Assembly (NCBI GenBank): GCA_041389885.1
Contig: JAWKRB010000007.1
Location: forward strand, 62,001-126,000
DNA from: JAWKRB01 sp041389885
GTDB lineage: Bacteria; Myxococcota_A; Polyangia; Polyangiales; Ga0077539
Reading direction: 5' to 3'
Length of the DNA: 64,000 nucleotides
In this document: in pieces, positions 1 to 7,162 of the stretch
How positions within the stretch are numbered: position 1 is the stretch's first letter
Layout: every line of letters starts with the position of its first letter
The notes under the pieces: generated by a model
What the model was told of the DNA's origin: nothing
What the model saw: the letters and a program-made list of their open reading frames with translations, nothing else
Databases searched by the model: none
Made by a program: the position numbers and the translations under genes

Positions 1-2
1 GC

Positions 3-359
3 TTGGGAACGGCAGCGAATTCAAGCACTTCCACCGATGCATCCGAGGCCTCTGGGCGCTTCGAGGGCGTTACAGGGTCCTCGGAGGAGGCCATTCGCGG
101 CCTTCGAGACCTCGCTCTGGAGGTGCTCGCCGCGATCGACGAGGGGCGCGCTCCCGGCGACGCGCTGAGGTCCTTCGCCCTCGCGACCCTCGCCGCCTCC
201 ACCCCCGGCACGAGGGTCTGGCTGCGCGCGGCCGAGCTGCTCGAGACCCACCCCCAGCGCCTCCGAAGGGCGGTGCTCCTCGCGGGAGAGGTCGTCGAGA
301 TGATGGACGCTCAATCCTCCTCGGGGCCCCGTTCAGAGCGCGAGGACAAGGAGGAGTGA
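3..359 (+). CDS. hypothetical protein, probably cut by the left edge
   Basis: An open frame runs from the window edge to a TGA at 357-359. The only in-window start is a TTG at position 3, so the true start is probably upstream. The visible product (about 118 residues) has a Ser/Thr/Gly-rich N-terminus, then a predicted helical, Ala/Leu/Glu-rich stretch of about 70 residues and a charged tail. I recognise no family. Codon use is strongly GC3-biased like the rest of the window, which supports it being coding. It is followed within a few bases by the inverted-repeat region before the AbiE pair. Confidence 0.45.
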   Translation: MGTAANSSTSTDASEASGRFEGVTGSSEEAIRGLRDLALEVLAAIDEGRAPGDALRSFALATLAASTPGTRVWLRAAELLETHPQRLRRAVLLAGEVVEMMDAQSSSGPRSEREDKEE

Positions 360-362
360 CTT

Positions 363-425
363 GGTGACTCGGTGACTCAAGGTACTGAAATGGGATTCAA
401 TTCCCTTGGTTTCGGACGAGTCACC
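363..425. promoter_or_regulatory. inverted repeat upstream of abiEi (candidate operator or recombination site)
   Basis: GGTGACTC occurs twice in tandem (363-370 and 371-378) and its exact reverse complement GAGTCACC lies at 418-425. A smaller near-palindrome, GGGATTCAATTCCC, sits between them (392-405). It lies about 65 bases before the AbiEi start. Characterised AbiEi antitoxins repress their own operon by binding inverted repeats, so an operator is plausible. The same 8-base arms with almost the same spacing recur at 29891-29943, which leaves a recombination-site reading open. Confidence 0.4.
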
Positions 426-490
426 CCCAAGTCACGCGCCCGCTCGACGGACTCGACACCCGACGGAATCCCACGCCGCTTGATCGGTTC

Positions 491-1576
491 ATGCCGTTGT
501 CCATTACAAATGGACGTGTCATCTTGCTGGACATGCCCCGCGGCACGGACCTCACCCCCTACCTCGCGCGCCTCGAGGAACTCCCCTTCATTTCCGAGGC
601 GAGGCTGTTCGCCGCCCGTGGGGGGGCCAGCCGGGCCACGGAGACACCCGTCGTCGCCGTGCAGACGCCGCAGGGGAGTCGACACATCTCGGTCGACCTG
701 CGGGCCTCGCACCTCGGGCGCGAGGTCGCCGAGCGCATCGTGCAGCTCCACCGCGAGATTCCCGACCAGATCCTCTTCGCGCCCCACGTCGGACGCGAGC
801 TCGGCGAGCTCTTCGCCCGCGCACGGGTGAACTTCATCGACCTCGCGGGGAACTGCCACGTGCGCTTCGGAGACGCCTATCTCGCGCGGGTCCAGGGGCT
901 CACGACCGCGTCGCCACCTGCTCCCTCGAAGGGAATGCGCGCGCCGGCCTACTCGGCCTTGCTCGCGCTGCTCCTCGACGAGGCGCTCCTCGCGAAGAGC
1001 ACACGCGCGATCGCCGAGGCCGCAGGGAACATCAGCCCGCAGACCGCGGCGGACCTTCGCGCGCGCCTCCTCGCGCAGGGAGACGTGTTGCGAACGCGCG
1101 GCACCTACCGCTGGTCTCCGAACGGTCGAGGGCGCGCGCTCGACGGGCTCCTCGGAGGATGGAGCGCGACCCTCGTCCCCTACCTGTTGCTCGGACGATT
1201 CCGCGCGCGGGAGCGAGAGCTCGCCGCCCTTGAAGCGCGTCTCTCGAAGGCGCTCGACGCGATCGCTCCGTGGCGTTGGGGCGGCGGGGCGGCGGCGCAG
1301 CGTCTCACGGGCTTCTTTCGCGGCGACGACACGACGATATACGTCGCCGATCCCCCCGCAGACCTCGCGCGGCAGCTCGCGCTCGTGCCGGATCGAGAAG
1401 GCCCCATCACGCTCCTCCGCGCGCCGGTGCCAGGCGCGTTCGTGAGCCCGGTCGCGGGGACCGTGCATCCCCTGCTCGTGTACGCCGACCTGCTCGCCTC
1501 GGGAGACGAGCGCGCGAGGGAGGCCGCCCACGAGGTGCACACGCGCTTTCTCGCCCCGACGGAGACGCGAGCGTGA
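491..1576 (+). CDS. type IV toxin-antitoxin AbiEi-family antitoxin/regulator
   Basis: This 361-residue protein resembles AbiEi-family antitoxins of the kind that precede nucleotidyltransferase toxins. The segment around RVNFIDLAGNCHVRFG (about residues 113-128) is typical. It is followed by a winged-helix-like stretch (about residues 155-205, including STRAIAEAAG and DLRARLLAQG) that would bind DNA. Its TGA overlaps the GTG of the next gene (GTGA, 1573-1576), which is the usual antitoxin-toxin coupling. In the characterised family the antitoxin represses its own operon and counteracts the toxin, giving abortive phage defence. The inverted repeat at 363-425 is a candidate binding site. Family assignment is by motif resemblance only. 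Confidence 0.75.
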   Translation: MPLSITNGRVILLDMPRGTDLTPYLARLEELPFISEARLFAARGGASRATETPVVAVQTPQGSRHISVDLRASHLGREVAERIVQLHREIPDQILFAPHVGRELGELFARARVNFIDLAGNCHVRFGDAYLARVQGLTTASPPAPSKGMRAPAYSALLALLLDEALLAKSTRAIAEAAGNISPQTAADLRARLLAQGDVLRTRGTYRWSPNGRGRALDGLLGGWSATLVPYLLLGRFRARERELAALEARLSKALDAIAPWRWGGGAAAQRLTGFFRGDDTTIYVADPPADLARQLALVPDREGPITLLRAPVPGAFVSPVAGTVHPLLVYADLLASGDERAREAAHEVHTRFLAPTETRA

Positions 1577-2370
1577 GCCCCGTGCTTGCGCCTGCGCAGG
1601 TGCGCGCGCTGCACGCGCTCCGGACCGCGTGTCCCGACTTGAGGTGCGTCCTGGTCGGCGCGGCGGCGCTCGGGTTTCACCTCCCGCTGCCCCGCAGCAC
1701 GGCCGACATCGACCTCGCGATGCTGGTCGCGCCCGATGACCTCGACGAGCTGCTCGTACCGATGGGGTGGGTGAGAGATCCGAGGATGCTCCAACGTTGG
1801 CGTGCTCCCGACGGCGTACTGGCCGACGTGCTCCCGATGAGCGATGCGCTGCTCCGTGCGGGCGAACTGCGCTTCGGAGGCGACGACTTCGTGATGAGCC
1901 TCGTAGGCTTCGACCTCGCCATCGAACACACCGCTCTCGTCCCCCTCGCGGATACAGGCGTCGACATCGAGATCGCCTCGCTCTCCGCGCTCGTCGTGCT
2001 GAAGCTCGTCGCATGGCTCGATCGACCGTACGAGCGCACCAAAGACCTCGCGGACCTCGCCCACATCCTCGCCCACGCCCTCCCCGCCGACGACGAGCGG
2101 CGCTGGGACCCCGAGCACCCCGTGTTTCTCAGCGGGCTCGATCACGAGTTCCAGAGCGCCTTCTTCATCGGCGGCGAGATCGCGGGCATCGCGAAGCCCC
2201 TGCACCACAGAGCCTTCGCGCAGTTCTTCGGGCGAATGAGCGCGCCGAACGGCATCGACTTCGGCCTCTTGCTTCGAGAGACCCGCGACATCGGCCACGA
2301 CCGCGAGACGCGCATGGAGCAACGACTCGCGGCCTTTCGTCAGGGGCTCGACTCAAAACGAACCGGCTGA
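1573..2370 (+). CDS. nucleotidyltransferase, AbiEii/AbiGii-type toxin
   Basis: This 265-residue protein starts at a GTG overlapping the previous stop. It carries the hallmark nucleotidyltransferase motifs GAAALGFH (about residues 32-39) and STADIDLAML (about 44-53, with the DxD metal-binding Asp pair). A later Lys-Asp-Leu-x-Asp-Leu segment in a helical region (about 140-175) is typical of AbiEii/AbiGii proteins. Known AbiEii enzymes are GTP-binding nucleotidyltransferases, and relatives modify tRNA 3' ends. The target here cannot be told from sequence. Together with the upstream gene it forms a complete AbiE-like module. All catalytic motifs look intact and the frame is uninterrupted. Confidence 0.8.
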   Translation: MSPVLAPAQVRALHALRTACPDLRCVLVGAAALGFHLPLPRSTADIDLAMLVAPDDLDELLVPMGWVRDPRMLQRWRAPDGVLADVLPMSDALLRAGELRFGGDDFVMSLVGFDLAIEHTALVPLADTGVDIEIASLSALVVLKLVAWLDRPYERTKDLADLAHILAHALPADDERRWDPEHPVFLSGLDHEFQSAFFIGGEIAGIAKPLHHRAFAQFFGRMSAPNGIDFGLLLRETRDIGHDRETRMEQRLAAFRQGLDSKRTG

Positions 2371-2453
2371 CGCACGTTCGTTGCGCCCTCGGCGGCGGAG
2401 GAAGACCCTCGGGCCTCTCGACCCTCGCGGGGTCCACCCGAGCCGGAACCGTC

Positions 2454-2998
2454 ATGCCCTTCATCGCCACCCGCTCGATCCTGATGCGCCTCGCCCTCTG
2501 TCTCGCCTGCGTCGTTGGGAGCGGTCGCGCCAGGGCGCAGGAGGCGCCCCCGCCCTCGAGCGACGTGCGCTACGTCTCCGTCGAAGGAACACCGATGCGC
2601 TCGGCGCCCTCGGGCACGGCGCGACGCCTCGGAACCGTCGCCCGCGGGACCGCTGTGGTCATGCGCTCGCAGCGCGGCGCGTGGGCGGAGATCGAGCTGC
2701 CCGACGACGGCCAGAGCGCCTGGATCTCCTTGCGCGCCCTCTCCCTCCGACGGCCGCGACGGAGCGATGCCGAGATCCGACGCATCCTGATCCGCGAGTC
2801 GATCGACGAGTACGACGGCAACTGGCCCTGTCCGTACTTCACCGACTCCATCGGGCGCTCCTGCGCGCAGAAGCGCGTGGTCGAGGGCCGGCGGCGAGTC
2901 GCCCTACTGCTACCCCGAGACGTGCCGCCCGAGGCCGTCGAGCATGGCGGCAGGCGAACGAGGCGGTAGAGGCGCCCCCGGCGGTCGTGACCGAGTAG
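2454..2998 (+). pseudogene. secreted SH3-domain protein, frame broken near its C-terminus
   Basis: The ATG at 2454 opens a signal peptide (hydrophobic run LALCLACVVG, then ARAQ), followed by a bacterial SH3-like domain (DVRYVSVEGTPMRSAPS, then GTVARGTAVVM and GAWAEI). The C-terminal motif NWPCPYFTDSIGRSC normally continues into a Cys/Tyr-Pro motif. Here that continuation (AWSRAGGESPYCYPE) lies in another frame from about 2873, and the next recognisable part (AWRQANEAVEAPPAVVTE, stop at 2998) in a third frame. In the original frame translation ends at 2969. Two single-base errors or indels would restore one protein of about 180 residues. No gene partner is evident. Confidence 0.55.
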
Positions 2999-3062
2999 CG
3001 AATCGGGGAGACCCTAAGCCGCCCACGACGACCGCACGCGCTCCCTGCGAGCGTCGACCGAT

Positions 3063-3132
3063 TTTTACTCAACGACTCACTCAACGATGACTCAAATGCG
3101 GACTCAAAAGGCGTTGAGTGTGTTGAGTAAAA
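3063..3132. repeat. cluster of ACTCAA motifs with 11-base inverted repeat
   Basis: TTTTACTCAAC (3063-3073) is repeated as its exact reverse complement GTTGAGTAAAA (3122-3132). Between them are further copies of ACTCAA in direct orientation and TTGAGT in inverse. The area is AT-richer than its surroundings and lies in a gene-free gap between the SH3 gene and the small Gly-rich gene on the opposite strand. It could be a terminator shared by the two convergent genes, an operator, or a recombinase arm-site cluster. Confidence 0.45.
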
Positions 3133-3290
3133 CTCGGGCCGGGGGGCCAACGAGGGCGATCCGAGCGCATCGCGGCAGAGCGCAGGAAGACCTCGCGGCG
3201 CACCCAGCGCGTACCTGGAGAACCCGGTGCGGGGCGATGCGGGAATAGGCGGGGCGCTCGAAGCCTTCGAGACCACGAGCGCCCGGCGCC

Positions 3291-3485
3291 TCACTTCGAG
3301 GGGGGCGCGTTCCCGCGTCCGCCGCCCGAGGGGTTGCCGGTGGTGCTCGGCCAGTTGCCGCCGTTGCCCCCGCCCTTGCCGCCGCTCTGGCCGCCGCTGC
3401 CGCCCTGGCCGCCACCTCCCTTGCCACCGCCTCCCTTGCCGCCACCCTGACCGCAGTGAGAACCGCCGCCGCTGCCCTTTGCCAT
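3291..3485 (-). CDS. small glycine-rich protein (64 aa)
   Basis: The ATG at 3485 is preceded by GAGGAG at about seven bases, a strong ribosome site that decides the start. The 64-residue product is nearly all Gly, Ser, Lys and Gln for 43 residues. It ends with a non-repetitive tail containing NWPSTTGNPSGGGRGN and a final Pro-Pro-Ser-Lys. The well-defined tail after a low-complexity body suggests a genuine small-protein family rather than chance. There is no signal peptide or membrane segment. I do not know a function. It sits among defence genes. Confidence 0.6.
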   Translation of the reverse strand: MAKGSGGGSHCGQGGGKGGGGKGGGGQGGSGGQSGGKGGGNGGNWPSTTGNPSGGGRGNAPPSK

Positions 3486-3878
3486 GATGAACTCCTCGGA
3501 CTCTCGTCCCGCGCCCACGCAGTAGCTGATGCTTTCCGCGCCGCCGCGACGGTGGGTACTCATCGCGGCGATGCCCTCTCGACGGCGGCGGCCGCGCGAG
3601 TCTGACACCTCCGCATCGACGCGGCCGATGGACGACGCGGACCCGCCTAGAGGACTCCCCTGGACCAGGATAACGCAGGCGACTATCGAGAAGAGACGAA
3701 TGGCGGCGAACGGTGATGGCGTGCTAGATGACACGGCAGAACAGCAAGCAGAGCAAGTGGACCACGGACTGGGGGCACGTCATTGGGATCGTGCAACGCG
3801 TGCGCATGAGCGTGCTCGGGCGCACGACGATCCAGTGGAACTCCCCTTGAGGACCACAGAAAGGCGAGATCCTGCAGA
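3486..3878. other. gap with no convincing gene
   Basis: No convincing gene was found. One plus-strand open frame crosses it, but its product is Arg-rich with no recognisable domain and no ribosome site, and base use is less GC3-biased than in real neighbours. The region must contain the promoter of the small Gly-rich gene (minus strand) and of the patatin-like gene (plus strand). Confidence 0.4.
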
Positions 3879-4829
3879 ATGGTTGTTCATACGATGATCA
3901 GTTGCCGACTGCGTATCGCCGCGGTGCTAGCTCTCGCAGGCGCCCTACTTGCGGGATGTGCTTCGACGATCCACGGGCCTGCGGCGCTGAGGACCTCGAG
4001 CCGCCGCAACTGTCTCGTGCTCTCGGCAGGCGGGCCGTCCGGCATCGCCCACCTCGGCGCGATTGAAGTGCTCCGACGAGAGAACATTCCGATCTCATGC
4101 GTCGTCGGGACGAGCATGGGGGCGGTGATAGGATCGATGTACGCCGTCGCGCCGGCCGCCGACACCACGGCCAGTTTCAGACGGTTCACTCACGAATACG
4201 AGCGGGTCACGCGCGCCGAGGCGTCAGGCTCCGGGATCTTTGGCGCACTCGTGGGCGGGATCATCGGCGCAGCCACGGGAGGGCTTGGAACGATCGCGCT
4301 CGGGGCGCTTGGCGGAGGCTTCTTGGGCGCCTCGGGCACCCACGTCGTCGAGCATCGACGCTTTGTGCAGGTGCTCGATCGGCACCTCGGACACGCCACC
4401 ATCGAGGGTCTTCCAATCTCCTTCATCACCATGCACCAAAGGAGGCAAGACAACGGCGCCGGGATGGAGACATCGCGGTCAGGTTCGCTCGCCGTTGCGG
4501 TAGGACGCAGCGCCGCGAACCCCTTCATCTTCACGGAGCTCAATCTTCGGGAGATGAACGATCTCGACCCCGGGCTTGATCGGCTTGCGGCGATTCCAGT
4601 CAGTGAAGCGTGCAACGCGTTCCCTGGCGCGAGACTGATCACGCTCACCGTGATGGGCTATCCACCCATGCTTACGCAAGGGCAAGACTGCGAACTCGTC
4701 GTGGTCCGGGAGAACTCTGACCGCGTCGACCCGCGAAGCGTGATGCGGGCGGGGCCAGCGTTCGAACGGGTTGTGCAGTCTGGACGAGACGCGATGGAGG
4801 TTCGACTTCGCGGGTACGCCTCGCCCTGA
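3879..4829 (+). CDS. patatin-like phospholipase, probable lipoprotein
   Basis: The N-terminus has a hydrophobic signal (AAVLALAGALLAGC) ending in a lipobox-like LAGC at about residues 24-27, so the protein is probably an exported lipoprotein. The patatin core is clear: a glycine-rich oxyanion region SAGGPSGIAHLGAI, then the nucleophile elbow GTSMGAVIGS (GxSxG). A Gly/Ala-rich glycine-zipper-like stretch (IFGALVGGIIGAATGG) follows. The usual catalytic DGG/DGA motif appears as DPG in DPGLDRLAAIPVSEA, so the Asp is kept but the neighbouring Gly is not. A start at 3894 (MISCRL) is equally possible. It may be a defence effector or an ordinary lipase; sequence does not decide. Confidence 0.75.
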   Translation: MVVHTMISCRLRIAAVLALAGALLAGCASTIHGPAALRTSSRRNCLVLSAGGPSGIAHLGAIEVLRRENIPISCVVGTSMGAVIGSMYAVAPAADTTASFRRFTHEYERVTRAEASGSGIFGALVGGIIGAATGGLGTIALGALGGGFLGASGTHVVEHRRFVQVLDRHLGHATIEGLPISFITMHQRRQDNGAGMETSRSGSLAVAVGRSAANPFIFTELNLREMNDLDPGLDRLAAIPVSEACNAFPGARLITLTVMGYPPMLTQGQDCELVVVRENSDRVDPRSVMRAGPAFERVVQSGRDAMEVRLRGYASP

Positions 4830-5223
4830 GCAGGGCGAATCAGCCCACGTCAGCGTCAGTCGGAGACGGACCGAACCGACGAAGAGAATCCATCGGGACG
4901 AGGACCCCGCGCGTGGTGGCACGCCGAGCATCTCGCGCGAGGTCGCTCGCTCCTGCTTGCGCGAGTTGCAGTCCCTTCTAAGCGAACCCCACCCTCCCCG
5001 CGCCTCCGATCGCCCTCGGCGCCGAACGTCGTCTCTCACCGGAAACACCGTCGCTCAGGGCGATCGGATCGGCGCGCCACACCCTGCGACGCCGCAGCAC
5101 CCCACGTCTGGCCTCCGTCCCGTTGAGGAAGCGATTGGAAGTTTCACTTTTCGACGATCGATGCGAATCTCTCGCCCCTCCGGGCGGGTTCCTTCGAGGT
5201 CCGAGAGGCAAACGGTGACGTGG
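4830..5223. other. gap upstream of the BREX operon
   Basis: There is no gene I can support. An open frame continues upstream of brxE across this stretch, but its translation is Arg/Ser/Pro-rich and has no similarity to BrxE family N-termini, so I treat it as non-coding. The BREX promoter is expected in the last 150 bases before 5224; I could not identify a convincing -35/-10 pair by eye. Confidence 0.4.
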
Positions 5224-5790
5224 ATGGGTGACTCAGCATATGACCTCGACCGGCTCTTGAAGCTCAGGCTCGTCGTCGCTCGCTTCGGCGAGATGGACGG
5301 CGCCAGGTGGTGGAACACGAAGGGGCAGCTCGGGCGCCTCGGCGCCACGGTGCTCCGGCGCGGCTTCCCCCGCACCCACTACTTCGCGCAGGCCCGGGCA
5401 GTCTTTGCGGTCGCGGCACACCGCTGCGCCGAGGTGTTCGACCCGCCGAACTGCGTGACCCTCTGGAGACTCCCAGACGCCGTGGAAGAAGCCTTCGATG
5501 CCCGCTGGGAGCATTGGCTCGACCGCGCGGCGGAGTGGACGGGCTACTTCGAGAAGCTCCAGTCCATCGGCACCGACGATCTCTCCGCGCTCCTCCAATC
5601 CTTCGAACTGGTCACTGATGCTGACCTCGCCGCCGGCGGAAAGCTGCGACGATCGGCCGAGGGTCGCGCCGTCCCGCTGCCGGGTGTCTTCTCGGGCAGT
5701 CCCGAGGACCTTGCGCTGTTGGCGCTGGGCTTCGCGCGCGGAGAGCCCTCTGCGCTCGCCGTCCCTTACGCGCGGAGGGCTGACGGATGA
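5224..5790 (+). CDS. brxE: BREX protein BrxE family
   Basis: This 188-residue protein shows the BrxE-type core: LRLVVARFGEMD, ARWWNTKGQLG, LRRGFPRTHYFAQARAVF and AAHRCAEVFDPP. It is the first gene of the BREX operon and its TGA overlaps the brxA ATG (ATGA, 5787-5790). In the published BREX classification brxE marks the rare type 6 system; its biochemical role is not established. The start ATG at 5224 was chosen because family-like sequence begins immediately after it (DSAYDLDRLLKLRLVV), although the frame stays open upstream. The presence of brxE together with brxL later in the operon is unusual. Confidence 0.75.
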   Translation: MGDSAYDLDRLLKLRLVVARFGEMDGARWWNTKGQLGRLGATVLRRGFPRTHYFAQARAVFAVAAHRCAEVFDPPNCVTLWRLPDAVEEAFDARWEHWLDRAAEWTGYFEKLQSIGTDDLSALLQSFELVTDADLAAGGKLRRSAEGRAVPLPGVFSGSPEDLALLALGFARGEPSALAVPYARRADG

Positions 5791-6572
5791 ACCACTCGTC
5801 GCGCGCGAGCGTCGCTTCATCGTTCACGATCAAATTCGGTGCGCTTGTCGACGAGACGTACGCGGTGTTCTCCGCCTGGGACTTCGCGCGCTCAAAGCGT
5901 GAGAACCTCGATCACCTTCGCGCAGAGAATTACATCGGCGCGAGCAGCGCCACCTGGCTGCGAGATGTGTCGAAGGCGCTTAACCGTCGCTTCGACCCCG
6001 CTGGACGTGATCGTCCTCTGGTTATGCTCGCGAAGCACCGTCTACCCATCGAGGAGTGGAAACCCCTGCTCCTCTGGCATATCTCACGCGACGAATTCCT
6101 CGTCCGTGACTTCTTCGAGACCTGGCTCTTTTCGGCCCATGAAGCGGGCGCCTATCGTCTTCAAACCGCCCAGGTCGAAGAATACCTCCGCGATATTCAC
6201 GCGCGAGGCGGCGTCACGGAGCACGCGTGGTCCGAGCAGACCCGCAAGCGGGTGGCTGGCGGCCTGCTCAAGATCGCGGTGGATTTCGGTCTCCTGCGCG
6301 GCTCGGTCGTGCGGGAATTCGCCTCGTTTCACCTGCCCGAGCGGAGCTTTCTCTACCTTCTCCATGCGATGCGGGAGGAGTCGCCGAGCGCCATGAAGCT
6401 CATCGGCTCGCCCGGATGGAGGATGTTTCTGATGCACCCGTCCGACGTCGAGCACGAACTCCTGCGGCTGCACCAGTTCCGAAAGCTGGACTATCAGGTC
6501 GCGGGTAGCCTCGTGCAGCTCTCGCTCCCCTGCGCCACCAGCGTCGAATACGCAGAAAGGATGGTCGCGTGA
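5787..6572 (+). CDS. brxA: BREX protein BrxA (DUF1819)
   Basis: A 261-residue protein of the BrxA/DUF1819 type. It is small and mostly helical with segments such as FGALVDETYAVFSAWDF, LLLWHISRDEFLVRDFFETWL and TRKRVAGGLLKIAVDFGLLRG. BrxA is a DNA-binding core component of type 1 BREX in characterised systems, but its exact task is unclear. It overlaps brxE at its start by four bases and brxB at its end by a GTGA (6569-6572), so the three are surely co-translated. No interruption or odd residue was noticed. Confidence 0.85.
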   Translation: MNHSSRASVASSFTIKFGALVDETYAVFSAWDFARSKRENLDHLRAENYIGASSATWLRDVSKALNRRFDPAGRDRPLVMLAKHRLPIEEWKPLLLWHISRDEFLVRDFFETWLFSAHEAGAYRLQTAQVEEYLRDIHARGGVTEHAWSEQTRKRVAGGLLKIAVDFGLLRGSVVREFASFHLPERSFLYLLHAMREESPSAMKLIGSPGWRMFLMHPSDVEHELLRLHQFRKLDYQVAGSLVQLSLPCATSVEYAERMVA

Positions 6573-7150
6573 GCGATCTCGAAGTACGCATCAAGCGGGA
6601 CCTCGAGCCCGTTCTCGAACTGCCTGATCCGCGGCAGCGCATCAGCGCCTACCACGACATGCCCTACGCGCTGCTTCGCTACGACCCCGAGGACGAGTTC
6701 GCCCTTCGCCGAGAGGTTCGCCTTCTTGAGACGCGTCTCACCCAGAAGGGGAAGCGCGTCCGTCGCGTCTCGCTCGCAGAATGCCTCAAGGTCGCGATGT
6801 GTCGCCAACGCCCATTGAATGAGTGGTTCGAGGCCGAGCGCGCCCTTGGCGCCGAAACCGTAGTCGAGACCGTTCACGCGGTGCTCTCCGAGGGCGACGC
6901 ATCGCTCGTGGAGCTCGTCGCGTCGCAGCTCCTCAACGACGAGGGCGATCCCCTCCGCGACATCGTGTTCATCCTGCGGACCGGAGTGCTCTTTCCGGTG
7001 TATCGAACCTTCTCGCTTCTCGAGCAGCTCAAGGGGCACGTCCACGTGCCCACGGTTCTCTTCTATCCCGGCATCCTCGACGGTGCGGCGGGGCTTCGCT
7101 TCATGGGCGTGCTCGACGCAGAGCACAACTATCGCCCGAGGATCTTCTGA
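6569..7150 (+). CDS. brxB: BREX protein BrxB (DUF1788)
   Basis: A 193-residue BrxB/DUF1788 protein starting at a GTG that overlaps the brxA stop. The strongest family signature is the C-terminus: PTVLFYPGILDGAAGLRFMG followed by NYRPRIF at the very end. Another typical element is the segment around VFILRTGVLFPVYRTFSLLEQL. BrxB is essential for phage defence in studied BREX systems, probably as a scaffold with BrxC and PglZ. It is followed after 12 bases by brxC. Confidence 0.85.
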   Translation: MSDLEVRIKRDLEPVLELPDPRQRISAYHDMPYALLRYDPEDEFALRREVRLLETRLTQKGKRVRRVSLAECLKVAMCRQRPLNEWFEAERALGAETVVETVHAVLSEGDASLVELVASQLLNDEGDPLRDIVFILRTGVLFPVYRTFSLLEQLKGHVHVPTVLFYPGILDGAAGLRFMGVLDAEHNYRPRIF

Positions 7151-7162
7151 GGACTACCCCCG

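Noticed and set aside
377..2014. A 545-codon open frame on the minus strand opposite the AbiE genes
   Set aside because: The product is almost only Arg, Ala, Gly and Glu without domains. It is the usual antisense effect of very high GC3 codon use, and the plus strand has clear AbiE motifs.
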